Positions 32,791 to 41,857 of a stretch of DNA of 64,000 nt are shown one piece after another. Position 1 is the stretch's first letter; every line of letters begins with the position of its first letter. The DNA is from Bactericera cockerelli (lineage: Eukaryota; Arthropoda; Insecta; Hemiptera; Triozidae), in contig CM044963.1 of NCBI GenBank assembly GCA_024516035.1, positions 23,988,435-24,052,434 on the forward strand, in the 5' to 3' direction. Under the pieces are notes generated by a model that had not been told where the DNA came from, did no database searches, and saw only the letters and a list, made by a program, of their open reading frames with translations. The translations under genes and the position numbers were made by a program.

Positions 32791-32980
32791 GTTAAAACCT
32801 CATATAACTAACTGACCTATCTAAGCTAAAAAAAAAAAACAAATAAAAAAAATATCTTTTGACGTTATTAATTTAAGTATGGCTATAATCACTTGATCTG
32901 AGCCTTGCAATATGAAGTCTATTTTGAAAAAAAAAAAACATACGTTGATTATATTAATGTATGGAATTAAAAAAAATAAA

Positions 32981-33285
32981 GCCAGCGTCGATGGCATGTT
33001 GGCATGTTGAATACACCGGTTCCCTTCAGAACACCGAAGTTAAGCGACATCCAGCGAGGTTAAGACTTGGATGGGTGACCATTCAAATTCTAATTCTCGT
33101 GACGCTGGCTTTTCCCGGCCCCACTCAGGCTGGGTGAGGTCAATGTGAGTAGCAGGTTTGTGAGTTTCCTGCGAATGGAGGGTAAAACCCCCGTCGTGAT
33201 ATGACCATGGCAGTTGAAAGCGACGTTAAACCCCAATTAAAAAAATAAAAAATAAAAAAAATAAAAATAAAAAAAATTAAACTAT
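32981..33285 (+). mobile_element. 5S-derived SINE, young subfamily, full length
   Basis: The head starts GCCAGCGTCGATGGCATG and carries all three 5S-type internal promoter blocks: AAGTTAAGCGACATCCAGCG (A-box region), the intermediate element, and GGATGGGTGACC (C-box), closing GTGACGCTGGC. The unique body is CCCCACTCAGGCTGGG ... GCGACGTTAAACCCC with an A-rich tail (33236-33285). Compared with 60854 and 57828 it differs mainly by an 8-bp duplication of GGCATGTT. Confidence 0.95.
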
Positions 33286-33295
33286 AAACAGGGAA

Positions 33296-33475
33296 TATGA
33301 GGCAAGCAGTCTGGCTGGGGGACTAAAAACAATGAGAAGACCAGCATTGGCTTGGTTCTGGGGGACCTTGTCAATTATTAGCCTCCTTGTAAAGACAGTG
33401 GTAGAAGTACTGAGTCATTCCTCCACTGTCTGGCTACCATCGTTCACGATGACGCCACCCTATGATGATGATGAA
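33296..33475. repeat. Repeat L
   Basis: CAGTCTGGCTGGGGGACTA, AGACCAGCATTGGCTTGGTT, GCCTCCTTGTAAAGACAGTG and ACCATCGTTCACGATGACG reappear inverted at 38403-38615. A diverged version lies at 63310-63490. Confidence 0.7.
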
Positions 33476-33934
33476 AGTTAAAAGGACTTATATGTAACTA
33501 ACTTATATGTATATTTAATACCGGTTTCAGCAAAATGACGATGTTATGATATACATAATTATGACTAAGATAATAGGTATTTATATCAGATAAGTTATTA
33601 ATGAACACTTAACACGTTATACTTAGTATTTTAAAGTTAAAAAATGCAAGTAGGTATTTTCATATTTTTCATAAGATCATTTTAGAATATTAAATTTTAT
33701 CTAATAGGTACCAACTTCGAGGTAGGTAACATCGTTTAAATTCCGACCTTCATATTATTTGATTTCAAAAACAAGATCAAATCAATCCATTTTTTCTAAA
33801 ATTGAATGTCTTGATTATGCAAGTGCAATATAATTATTATAATTGTTGCTCAACTTTGTTAGCGGCAGGCTGTCGGCTTGATTAGAAGATTTTTGAAATT
33901 TCGACTTGAGGACGTGTTTGGGGCTCTTCATTTA

Positions 33935-34305
33935 ATCCTGTTTCATAATTTGGACCTAAGGATCAAATTACGAAACAGACCCTTAGGGCCAAAATATGAA
34001 ACATAATTATCTATCTAGAATTTGTTAATCCAACACTTAGGGCCACATTATGAAGCAGGATTAAAGTTAAGCTAAACCTGCCAAGCACTCAAGTCGGAGA
34101 TTTCAAGCGATCACAGCGCATTATAGCCCGAGTTAAGGGATTCACTTAGATTAAATCTAATCTTGTTTTACGTATAATGCGGCCAGTAGCAGCAGATATA
34201 AATGCACTGTGATTGGTCAAAATTTCCACTAGAGAGCGTGTTAAGGGATAGTGTGCACAATTAAATCTAATCCTGTATCATAATTTGGCCTTAAATGTTC
34301 GAATA
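33935..34305. mobile_element. Nested or tandem MITE-F cluster
   Basis: Several F termini occur in alternating orientation: TAATCCTGTTTCATAATTTG (33940), GGGCCAAAATATGAAACA (33997), GGGCCACATTATGAAGCAGG (34030), AATCTAATCTTGTTTTACG (34157) and TAATCCTGTATCATAATTTG (34268). At least two copies are involved, one inserted into or recombined with another. Confidence 0.65.
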
Positions 34306-34321
34306 CACCAACTAGTGGAGT

Positions 34322-34470
34322 TATAATATTTGTGTTAATCACTTTCGTGACTTCACAATTACTCAAACTCACTTACTATTAATTTGAGTTTTGTCTGTTT
34401 GTAAAAAAAAAAAAAAAAAATACTAAATCTACGCTGTACTAAATCTATTGATCAAGCTCCTGAGGTCGGC
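34322..34470 (-). mobile_element. tRNA-derived SINE-B, rearranged
   Basis: GTGTTAATCACTTTCGTGAC and CACAATTACTCAAACTCAC are the B 3' end. The head is shortened to ATTGATCAAGCTCCTGAGGT. A poly-A run (34404) interrupts it. Confidence 0.6.
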
Positions 34471-34499
34471 TGAATACACCAACTTCCACCCAACCCAAA

Positions 34500-34672
34500 A
34501 AAGGGTTGGGTGGAAGAGATTGCCACAGGCAATAATCCCGCCCTTTAGGTAGGACATTATTGTTATTTTCTTTCTTTTTTTATTTATTTCGTCATTTATT
34601 TGTTTTTTTTTTTTTTCTTTTCTTAATTTTATACTGTTACCTGTACTTTGTCCTCCTAATAAAGCTTTAAAA
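34500..34672 (+). repeat. Repeat E directly upstream of the SOD start
   Basis: GGGTTGGGTGGAAGAGATTG, CCACAGGCAATAATCCCG, CCCTTTAGGTAGGACA, a T-rich stretch and an AATAAAGCTT end (34658-34667). Its AATAAA lies only ~45 bp before the SOD ATG, so it sits within or beside the 5' UTR or a first intron. Confidence 0.75.
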
Positions 34673-34693
34673 AAAACTATTCCCCCATCTTCC

Positions 34694-34695
34694 AG
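34694..34695 (+). promoter_or_regulatory. Possible 3' splice site before the SOD start codon
   Basis: A pyrimidine-rich ATTCCCCCATCTTCCAG ends at 34695, 12 bases before the ATG. This suggests a non-coding first exon further upstream. No TATA box or initiator can be supported in the intervening repeat DNA. Confidence 0.45.
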
Positions 34696-34707
34696 CACTC
34701 CACCAGA

Positions 34708-34905
34708 ATGATCCAACACCTTCTCCTGGTCACTACGGCCTCACTGGCCGCCGCCCAGTTTGGTTTCCCCTCCCATCATGGGCGTGGCTTCCCCTCACAC
34801 GAAGCTCACTTCCCCTCTGACGAGGCTAGCTTCCCCTCCCATCACACCTTTGCCGTCAACGAGGAGTTCCAAGGATATCCTGGCCCGGGCGTCCCCCAAC
34901 ATCTG
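34708..34905 (+). CDS. Cu/Zn-SOD: Secreted Cu/Zn superoxide dismutase, exon 1
   Basis: First coding exon, 66 codons, ending in phase 0 at CTG|GTGAG. Residues 1-17 (MIQHLLLVTTASLAAAQ) form a signal peptide. Residues 18-46 are a His-rich stretch with FPS(H/D) recurring four times about every seven residues (FPSHHGR, FPSHEAH, FPSDEAS, FPSHHTF). It then reads into an acidic linker. The SOD fold itself starts in exon 2, so this exon supplies secretion and a possible metal-binding N-terminal extension. The donor is followed within a few bases by a SINE-C insertion. The start is the first ATG after a plausible 3' splice site. Family assignment rests on exons 2 and 3; joining of exon 1 is supported by matching phase and the signal peptide. 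Confidence 0.85.
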
Positions 34906-34910
34906 GTGAG

Positions 34911-35300
34911 ATATTGGTAGTCAAGTGGTTAACGCGCTACTCTGGTAATCCAGGTAGCGAAGGGATCCGTTGGTTCGAATCCCAGCCAGTGCATGAATTT
35001 TTCCTCTTTAATTTGAGTAATAATAATAATGCTTTTTATTTGTGTTATTATGTCACAATTTTAGTGGGTAGGGCAGGATCATAGGACTTTACCACTTTAA
35101 TTTACAATATCTTGTATTATTTTTTTGCCAAAGATTCTGCCACTGGTCGCTGCTTCACATTAAAGCAGCTACTCATTTTTCCTCATTTGAGTATGTACCA
35201 CACAATAATACCTAAGACTCTGAGTGTTAGGTGGTATTAAAATGCTTTAAGCATTAATCTCGCTTGGTGGTTACCTTCTACCAAAGAGTATTATTATTAT
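34911..35300 (+). mobile_element. SINE-C in SOD intron 1, split by SINE-A
   Basis: The head GGTAGTCAAGTGGTTAACGC and GGTTCGAATCCCAG begins about 6 nt after the exon-1 donor. The body breaks at 35019 and resumes at 35185 with ATTTGAGTATGTACCACA ... GTTAGGTGGTA ... TTAAGCATTAATCTCGC, ending at AGAGTATTATTATT. Confidence 0.8.
35020..35184 (-). mobile_element. 5'-truncated SINE-A inside SINE-C
   Basis: Flanked by ATTTGAGTA at 35011-35019 and 35185-35193. It contains the A body from AACACAAATAAAAAGC (inverse) to GAGGAAAAATGAG but lacks the tRNA head, as expected for incomplete reverse transcription. Confidence 0.8.
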
Positions 35301-35896
35301 TGAAAAAGTACAATATTGGGAGCCAAAAAAGAAATGAATACACGAAGTCACAATACCTCTCTCCGTAGCAAATAATAATAATTGCAACTTTATTGTTGCT
35401 AGATAAGGTTTCTCTAGCTTTATTTGGGGGTGCGGCTCCTGTTTTTGACTTATTCGCTTTGACCTGTTTTTGACCTTTGATATATCTCTAGTCATATTAT
35501 TGAAGTAAAATAGGTATTAGCTGTGATATGAAGTCTACTCTGTGTTACTTCGTATGTCGTATGCGTATAAAACGCCCGCTCCACGCCGGATGAACACATA
35601 ATCGACTTAATTTCTCGCACATTGCATACCTAAAATATAAACAGGCGTTCATAAAAAAAATGTCACGATGCATAAATTTTATCTTTCCGAGATTTTTATA
35701 CATTTTATTTTTTTCAATAGTGAATGACTATTCTTTGTTGCTAAAAGTGCATTTTTAGTTGTAAGATATATGAGATTTTTCGACTTTATGTTTACATTAA
35801 AAAAAAGTTTTCTTACTACCTACCTACAAAATTAAGAAAAAAAATACTATCGGTCTTAAACAGTGCAATTTTTATTATTCATAAAATAGTAATCAA

Positions 35897-36080
35897 CGTG
35901 GCCGAGTGAGTTAGTGCGCTAGGCATTGCACGCATTATGACTGGGTTCGATCCCCAGCGGAGCAAGATTTTCTGCTCTGTACTTGGGAGTTTGGGGTCCA
36001 AGAGCCAAGTTCAGTAAAGATTTAGTAAAGCGAGATTGAGTAGTTGTAATATTACAAAAGTGATCACAAATAATATAATT
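35897..36080 (+). mobile_element. SINE-A head joined to SINE-B tail
   Basis: GGCCGAGTGAGTTAGTGCGC and GGGTTCGATCCCCAGC are the family A head, followed by TCTGCTCTGTACTTGGGAG. From about 36015 the sequence is the B tail (TTTAGTAAAGCGAG, TTGAGTAGTTGTAATATTAC, AAAAGTGATCACA). A chimera or adjacent truncated copies in SOD intron 1. Confidence 0.6.
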
Positions 36081-36334
36081 AAAATGGTCTATATGACCAT
36101 TTATGTTGTCATACACCTGTATGATCTAATAAAAAATAGATAGATAAAATATGATTTATAGTCAAAAACTTTGACTATAAATCAAAACAGGAGCCGTACC
36201 CCCAAGTAGAGCTAGATAAACCTTATCTAGCAACAGTAAAGTTGCATTATTATTATTTGCTACAGAAAATATGATTTAAAAAATAAATATTATATCTATT
36301 GATAATGTTCTATGTTCCATCCTCTTTTTCTCAG

Positions 36335-36544
36335 GTGAATGGTCCAATCATGGCGGTGGCGGTTCTCAACGGTAAGACTGTCAAGGGAACGGTTCTCTTC
36401 CTCCAACCCCAACCCCAGGGACCCGTCCTGATCAGTGGAAACATCACTGGTCTCACCCCTGGAGACCACGGGTTCCATATTCACGAGAAGGGCGACATCA
36501 GCCAGGGCTGTGCGTCCATGGGCGGCCACTACAACCCCTTCAAT
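36335..36544 (+). CDS. Cu/Zn-SOD: Secreted Cu/Zn superoxide dismutase, exon 2
   Basis: Second coding exon, 70 codons, between CTTTTTCTCAG| and |GTGAGT, both phase 0. It encodes residues 67-136: the start of the Greek-key barrel and the first half of the metal site. HGFHIHEKGD carries copper ligands His114 and His116. GCASMGGHYNP carries the disulphide Cys125 and the bridging His131. N102-I-T is an N-glycosylation sequon, fitting a secreted enzyme. The enzyme converts superoxide to oxygen and hydrogen peroxide outside the cell. The donor sequence and exon end are reiterated as a degenerate minisatellite in the intron that follows. Confidence 0.95.
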
Positions 36545-36960
36545 GTGAGTATCTTGCCCCTTCATTGTTAGTATCTTGCCCCTTCATTGTTATTATCTTG
36601 CCCCTTCAATCTGAGTAAGTCAGTATTTTTCTCCTTGACTGTGATCGTCTAGCACTTTAGCCTGTTCTTTGAGAATATCTAGGTTCTAACCCTTCGAATT
36701 TGAGTATTCAGCCCCTTCAATATGAGTATCATTGTCCCTTTTATTGTGACTTTGTTGCATCTTCAATGTGAGTATCTGCTTGCTTCTTCAATGTGAGTAT
36801 CTTGCCCTTCAATATTAGTACCTTGACCCTTCAATTTGATAACCACTTCAATGTGAATATTTTGCCCCTTCAAAGTGAGTCTCTAGCTCCTTCAATGAGA
36901 GTAGCTTGTCCCTTCGATATGAGTATCTTGCAACTTCAATTTCAATTTCTAGCCATTTCT
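36537..36960 (+). repeat. Minisatellite made of the exon-2 end and its splice donor
   Basis: The boundary CCCCTTCAATGTGAGTATCT, starting four codons before the end of exon 2, recurs about 15 times in degenerate form (CCCTTCATTGTTAGTATC, CTTCTTCAATGTGAGTATC, CCCCTTCAAAGTGAGTCTC and others) at roughly 22-bp spacing with gaps. Several copies keep a consensus GTGAGT, at about 36770, 36794 and 36876. Confidence 0.85.
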
Positions 36961-36999
36961 GATGGGGTTCTTTAGAAGTGAAATAAAGGTTTGACAATA

Positions 37000-37480
37000 T
37001 CTGACAACTATTTACTAAAGGTACATACATAATAACATAATTTATTTAGTATCGGCCAATGTTCAATTGTTTTCTTTGTGTTTTCTCGATAACCAAGACA
37101 AGGTACCTATTCGATGTCTTATCGGAGAAAGACAGATTATTATTATTCATAAAGATAGGTAGAAGTAAGAATTATACTTTTTGTCAAATAATACAGAGAT
37201 GTTTAAATTGTTTTAAATCATAGAAAATCCATATTATACTCGTAGACCTAATGATATATCTTTCAAAGAAATAGGTGAGTTTTCTAAAATAAGACGAAAT
37301 GATGAATTTTATATTCTATCATCTTATTGCTTGAACACCCCGTATCCTGTTTGAATAACTAATGACCGTTAAAATAACGACCATTTTATCTTCCTCTACG
37401 TGGTGGGTTTTAAATAGCTATTAATTGGCGATTGACTGTCTTTTTATTGCCAATTCTCAACTTGATAGCCATTATTTTCA
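37000..37480. other. SOD intron 2, no repeat recognised
   Basis: AT-rich intron sequence. A lone GGGGTGTTCAAGC-type transposon end (inverse) lies at ~37334-37346. Confidence 0.4.
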
Positions 37481-37486
37481 CCTACG

Positions 37487-37487
<1 letters not shown>

Positions 37488-37525
<38 letters not shown>

Positions 37526-37553
37526 TCTTTCACACACACACACACACACACAC
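37488..37553. repeat. (CT)n(CA)n compound microsatellite
   Basis: CT repeats with TTT interruptions, then a CA run, in SOD intron 2. Confidence 0.92.
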
Positions 37554-37719
37554 GATTTTTCTCTCTCACATTGTTCTTCCTCAATAATTTTCAATGTGTT
37601 TTCTTATGCAATATTAATCATTGTTCTTCTCATTCAAATATGCGCCCTTGAAGATAATAGCTATTTTATACAAGGTCTTCAAAGCACAATCTTATGTACC
37701 TTCGAACTAGTTATACTAT

Positions 37720-37983
37720 TAGTAATGTGGTTAACGTGCTAGTCTGGTAATCCAAGTATCGCAGAAATCCGTTGGTTCAAATCCCACCCAGTGTATGATT
37801 TTTTCCTCATTAATCTGAGTTTGTGACCACATAATAATAAGACTCTGAGGGTTAGGTGGTAAAAAATGCTTTGAGCGTTACCTCCAACTCGCTTTACTAA
37901 ATCTACGCTGAAACCGGGACTTGAACCACCAACCTCCAGGTTTCAAGTCCGCCGCCTTATCGATCAAGCTAATGAGGTCGGTT
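37720..37983. mobile_element. SINE-C (+) followed by SINE-B (-)
   Basis: 37720-37893: TGTGGTTAACGTGCTAGTCT, GGTTCAAATCCCACCC and the C body to TTGAGCGTTACC. 37894-37983: CTCGCTTTACTAAATCTACG, the reverse B-box CCGGGACTTGAACCAC and ATCAAGCTAATGAGGTCGG. The tail of C is replaced by B at the junction. Confidence 0.75.
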
Positions 37984-38225
37984 GGCCCTAAAACTATTTT
38001 ATTCTTTTTCCCCAAAATAACCTGGTAATATGTATGTCGTTTGCACTGATATATTCTTCTTAAAAAAAAAAAAACAGTTTAACCTTAACCAGGCTATGAT
38101 AAATGGCCAAACCAATATATCACTACAACTCAAGCTCTCTTAGACACCTATCTATTACGACTAAATTATTGGTCGTAAAAACAAACATTGTTACCTGGCT
38201 TATCTATTCAAATTAGCGAATTATA

Positions 38226-38932
38226 CAGGGAGGAACTGAAACTATTATTACTTAATGCTTTATTGGTAAACTACATAATACATTCTGCAACACAGGACAT
38301 GAAATGAAAAAAATTGAATAGAATATGTAGTGAAAGGGGCGAGGCGCAAAGAGAAAGCCTGTGGTTTCCGAAACCCAAATGTATAGGAGATCAAAAATAC
38401 ATTCATCATCATCATCATCATGGCGTCATCGTGAACGATGGTAGCCAGACAGTGGAGGAATAACTCAGCACTTCCACCACTGCCTTTACAAGGAGGCTAA
38501 AAATTGACAAGGGCCCCCAGAACCGAGCCAATGCTGGTCTACTCCCTGTTTATAGTCCCCCAGCCAGACTGCTGGTCTACTCCCTGTTTAAAGTCCCCCA
38601 GCCAGACTGAAATAGATTAGATGTTATTAATAATTGATACATTAGAAAAATACATTAGATGTTATTAATTGTTTATGTTGTACACTTCGACGATAAGAAT
38701 AGACAAAATAATATATTCTGGCAGTAATGTACATGGATACAAACTTAACACATGCAGCGTCAATTGTTAAGCAACGACCAGCGACGCCAAAGCGCGACGT
38801 AAGGTTTTGGTGGTTTAACACCGTGACCACAAACACTATTCGGAAATATTCGGAACCGCATGTGATAGAAATTCTTGGAAAAAGGTGAAGAAAAGAGGAA
38901 ACAACTCTTTTCATTTTCTTTGTTACATCCTG
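38226..38932. mobile_element. Possible degraded TA-flanked element
   Basis: TA|CAGGGAGGAACTGAAAC at 38226 and ACATCCTG|TA at 38932 could be weak inverted ends. The interior holds 38240-38370 (similar to 15290-15420) and the inverted repeat L at 38403-38615, which itself contains an internal ~50-bp duplication (GCTGGTCTACTCCCTGTTTA). Tentative. Confidence 0.35.
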
Positions 38933-39059
38933 TATGAAACTGTCAGGTTCAGGACTATAACAAAGTGGATATTGTCTTACTAATCACGTATTGGGAATTT
39001 CTTATGCATCTATCACTTCAAAGCAAAGTCTATCACTTCAAAGCAGGCACTGATTTAGG

Positions 39060-39860
39060 GGGAGTGGGCTATCTAGGGCGCCAGTAAAAAAAATAGTAAC
39101 TGGGAGGCCAAGTAAAGGGAGCTAGGGGTCCAAGTAACAGTAACAAAAGGAGCGGATAACGGTAAGGGGTGGCAAATATCTGTAACTTAGGAGCCAAATA
39201 ACAGTAAAAAATTGAACTAAATAACAGTAATTAGAGGGCCAAATAACGGTAACCCGCGGCGCCAGTCATAAAACAGTGACTAAGGGGCCAAGTAAAGGTA
39301 ACTAGGGAGCCAGATAACATTAACAAAAGGAGTGGATAACGGTAAGGGGTGGCAAATAGCAGTAACTTGGGGGCCAAATTATAGTAAAATTTGGGCTACA
39401 TAACAGTAACTAGAGGGCCAAATAACAGTAACAAAAGGAGTGGATAACGGTAAGGGGTGGCAAATATCTGTAACTTAGGAGCCAAATAACAGTAAAAAAT
39501 TGAACTAAATAACAGTAATTAGAGGGCCAAATAACGGTAACCCGCGGCGCCAGTCATAAAACAGTGACTAAGGGGCCAAGTAAAGGTAACTAGGGAGCCA
39601 GATAACATTAACAAAAGGAGTGGATAACGGTAAGGGTGGCAAATAGCAGTAACTTGGGGGCCAAATTATAGTAAAATTTGGGCTACATAACAGTAACTAG
39701 AGGGCCAAATAACAGTAACAAAAGGAGTGGATAACGGTAAGGGGTGGCAAATAACTGTAACTTGGGGGCCAAATAATAGTAAAAATTGGGCTAAATAACG
39801 GTAACTAGAGGGCCAAATAACGGTAACTAAGGGGCCAAATAACAGTAACTAGGGGGCGCC
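39060..39860. repeat. Minisatellite with higher-order repeat
   Basis: A basic unit of ~21 bp (GGGCCAAATAACAGTAACTA). Variants are ordered, and a whole block from GGATAACGGTAAGGGGTGGC at 39154 repeats from 39442 with a ~288-bp period and very few changes (one lost G at about 39631). It lies in SOD intron 2. Confidence 0.95.
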
Positions 39861-39951
39861 GCCGGGCCGGCAGTGCCCCGTACTGCCTGTTTTTCAGCTT
39901 TTGTCTGCCTCTCTAAAATCGATCCTGTTTATACATACACATTTCAAACTT

Positions 39952-39983
39952 GAAGAACAGCACCAGAGGTGGTGCTGTTCTTC
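39952..39983. repeat. Perfect 14-bp hairpin
   Basis: GAAGAACAGCACCA and TGGTGCTGTTCTTC around a GAGG loop. A few further bases (AACT/AGTT) pair outside. Confidence 0.85.
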
Positions 39984-40236
39984 AGTTTTTGTCCCAGAGA
40001 AACTGAATTTGTAGATCCGTACCTGTTTGAAAGTGAAAAGTGTGTTCAATGTGCACAACATGTTGTTTACAACAGCAATCAGATGTATTGATAATAATAA
40101 TAATGACAGTTCCTGTAAAATGATAACAATAGCATAAAATAGAGGTAAGTAGGTAATATATTACAATTAATCAGGACAAATAGAAGTGTCCTGACTTACT
40201 GACGTGTTACCTTGAACAAATTGTCATTAGGAGAAG

Positions 40237-40238
<2 letters not shown>

Positions 40239-40296
<58 letters not shown>

Positions 40297-40298
40297 TA
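40239..40298. repeat. (GT)n(GA)n microsatellite
   Basis: GT repeats pass into GA repeats. The Cys/Val-Arg/Glu open frame over it is an artefact. Confidence 0.92.
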
Positions 40299-40361
40299 GC
40301 CATGCCTTCTTACGTCAGCTCACTTCAATATCAATCTACTGGTGATACACAAAATAACAAC

Positions 40362-40540
40362 AGTTCTCGTTCTGTCACTGAAGTTAAGCAACACCCAGCG
40401 AGATTGGGACTTGGATTGGGTGACGAACAAAACTCAAACCCTTATGAACTATTGTTGGCCCCACACACGCCGGGATGGTTGGGTGAGGTTACTGAGTGTC
40501 ACTGGTTGGTGAGTTTCCAGTAAATGGAGGGTAAAACCCC
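40362..40540 (+). mobile_element. 5S-derived SINE, diverged, 5'-truncated
   Basis: GTTCTCGTTCTGTCACTGAA, GTTAAGCAACACCCAGCGAG and TTGGGTGACGAACAAAACTC (C-box altered), then the GGGTTGGTGAG..GGAGGGTAAAACCCC body. Insertions of several bases relative to the young copies. Confidence 0.75.
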
Positions 40541-40744
40541 TTATAGCGTACCAATTTCGACTGTATTAATAGTATTGATCAATTGATCATCATCATTTCC
40601 TACACCCTTTCTCGTTTAGACGGGGTCGGTGTTTCTCGATCGAGCCCTCCACTTGGTCCTATCCTGCCACTCGTCACCTCTCATTCCCTTCTCTCTTATA
40701 TCAATATTCACATTTTTTTTTAGATGAGTGTTTCACAACCTTTT

Positions 40745-41010
40745 TTTTATTTCGTAGCTATGGAATAGGAGCTACTGTAGACGCTTGTGGTCTGTGTTCT
40801 AGCTTGCCCATCCCGTAGTATGCCTCCCCTCTGATGGGTGAGAAGTGACACAATACCCATTTAAAGGCTGGGTCAACACGAGCGCACCAGAAAGTATCTC
40901 TTACAAACAACTTTAACCAAATGAAGAATACAATTTTTTGTCGGTACGGGGATCGAACCGACCTTCGGCATAGCAAGCGAGTACTTAACGATCGAGCTAA
41001 TCGCGCACTC
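40745..41010 (-). mobile_element. tRNA-derived SINE-G, complete copy
   Basis: The minus strand begins GTGCGCGATTAGCTCGATCG (A-box), CTTGCTATGCCGAAGG and the B-box GGTTCGATCCCCG. The body follows: TGGTTAAAGTTGTTTG, CCCATCAGAGGGGAGGC, ACGGGATGGGCAAGC, ending in an A-rich tail. The 240-435 and 11150-11275 fragments derive from this family. Confidence 0.75.
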
Positions 41011-41091
41011 TATGTATTAATAGTATTAATACTATGCAAATATTCAATGTAATAATACTTTCATAAGAAAATGCCTCGGCATACAATAATA

Positions 41092-41303
41092 ATAATAATA
41101 ATAATATCGTCTTATTTATACTGCCCGATAAGGACTATTAAAGTCCCATTATTCCAGCAGTAAGCCCAAGACATATTATTATGTGGTAAAAATCCCAAAT
41201 GGGATGACAACTTGTCAAGTCCCGGCTGGGTTTCGAACCCACGACCTCTGGAACCTCTGGATTCACAGAGTGCCACCTTTACCACTGAGCTACCGGGACA
41301 GAC
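41092..41303 (-). mobile_element. tRNA-derived SINE-D, best preserved
   Basis: The minus-strand head GTCCCGG-TAGCTCAGTGG can pair its first seven bases with CCGGGAC at the head's 3' end, as in a tRNA acceptor stem. B-box GGTTCGAAACCCAG. The enlarged middle contains GGCACTCTGTGAATCC. The tail is TAATAATAATAA. It lies about 300 bp before SOD exon 3. Confidence 0.85.
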
Positions 41304-41586
41304 AATGAGTCCTATAAGTTAATAAATCATGAGAAAAATAACATAAAAAAAGAAGTTTATGTCTTGTCACCCCTGCACCTCCACCACCTCTTCCTCCTCA
41401 TCGCGTGAAGTCACTGTCTCAATATGTCGCAACTTTAAATTTTCCAATTTCCATCAATCAACAGTAATACTCGTACATTGTCAGCTAGACCTGTAGTATC
41501 TGTATGTACCTAATAAAGTGAATATCCTTATAATAATAATAAACTGAATTAGTTCTCAACTATTCACTGAATTGATTCTCTCTCTG

Positions 41587-41602
41587 CCCCCCCCCCCCCC
41601 AG
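41587..41602 (+). promoter_or_regulatory. SOD intron 2 acceptor with pure poly-C tract
   Basis: The polypyrimidine tract is an unbroken run of 14 C before AG, preceded by CTCTCTG. The C-only tract is unusual next to the T-rich acceptor of exon 2. It may be length-variable. Confidence 0.8.
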
Positions 41603-41857
41603 TTCCCCCACGGCGCCCCCACTGACCCCGACCGCCACGCCGGGGACCTTGGCAGCATTACGGCCGACAAAGACGGCCTCGTCAGCCTGAAGATCTCCGA
41701 CCATGTCCTCACACTGGGCGGCCCACTCACCATCCTCGGGCGAGGCGTGGTGGTGCACGAGAAGGCGGATGATCTGGGTCGCGGCAACAACGCGGACAGT
41801 GTGAAGACGGGCAATGCGGGCGGTCGCGTCGCGTGTGGTATCATCGGACGCTATTGA
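41603..41857 (+). CDS. Cu/Zn-SOD: Secreted Cu/Zn superoxide dismutase, exon 3
   Basis: Last coding exon, 84 codons plus TGA, joined in phase 0. It encodes residues 137-220: [15 protein letters not shown] supplies zinc ligands His139, His148 and Asp151 (with bridging His131 from exon 2). [11 protein letters not shown] supplies the fourth copper ligand His188 and the electrostatic loop. [13 protein letters not shown] supplies Arg211 and Cys214, which pairs with Cys125. All catalytic residues are present, so the spliced product should be active. GC content is far above the flanks. The open frames on the opposite strand are shadows of this exon. Confidence 0.95.
   Translation, partial: FPHGAPTDPDRHAGDLGSITADKDGLVSLKISDHVLTLGGPLTILGRGVVVHEKADDLGRGNNADSVKTGNAGGRVACGIIGRY

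Noticed and set aside
41213..41303. Possible functional tRNA gene (minus strand)
   Set aside because: The acceptor pairs, but the anticodon/variable region is expanded and the same block heads a multicopy SINE with a fixed body, so it is a SINE-D head.
41560..41844. 94-codon antisense frame over SOD exon 3 (and a 89-codon one over exon 2)
   Set aside because: Shadows of a high-GC real exon; they carry no independent signal.
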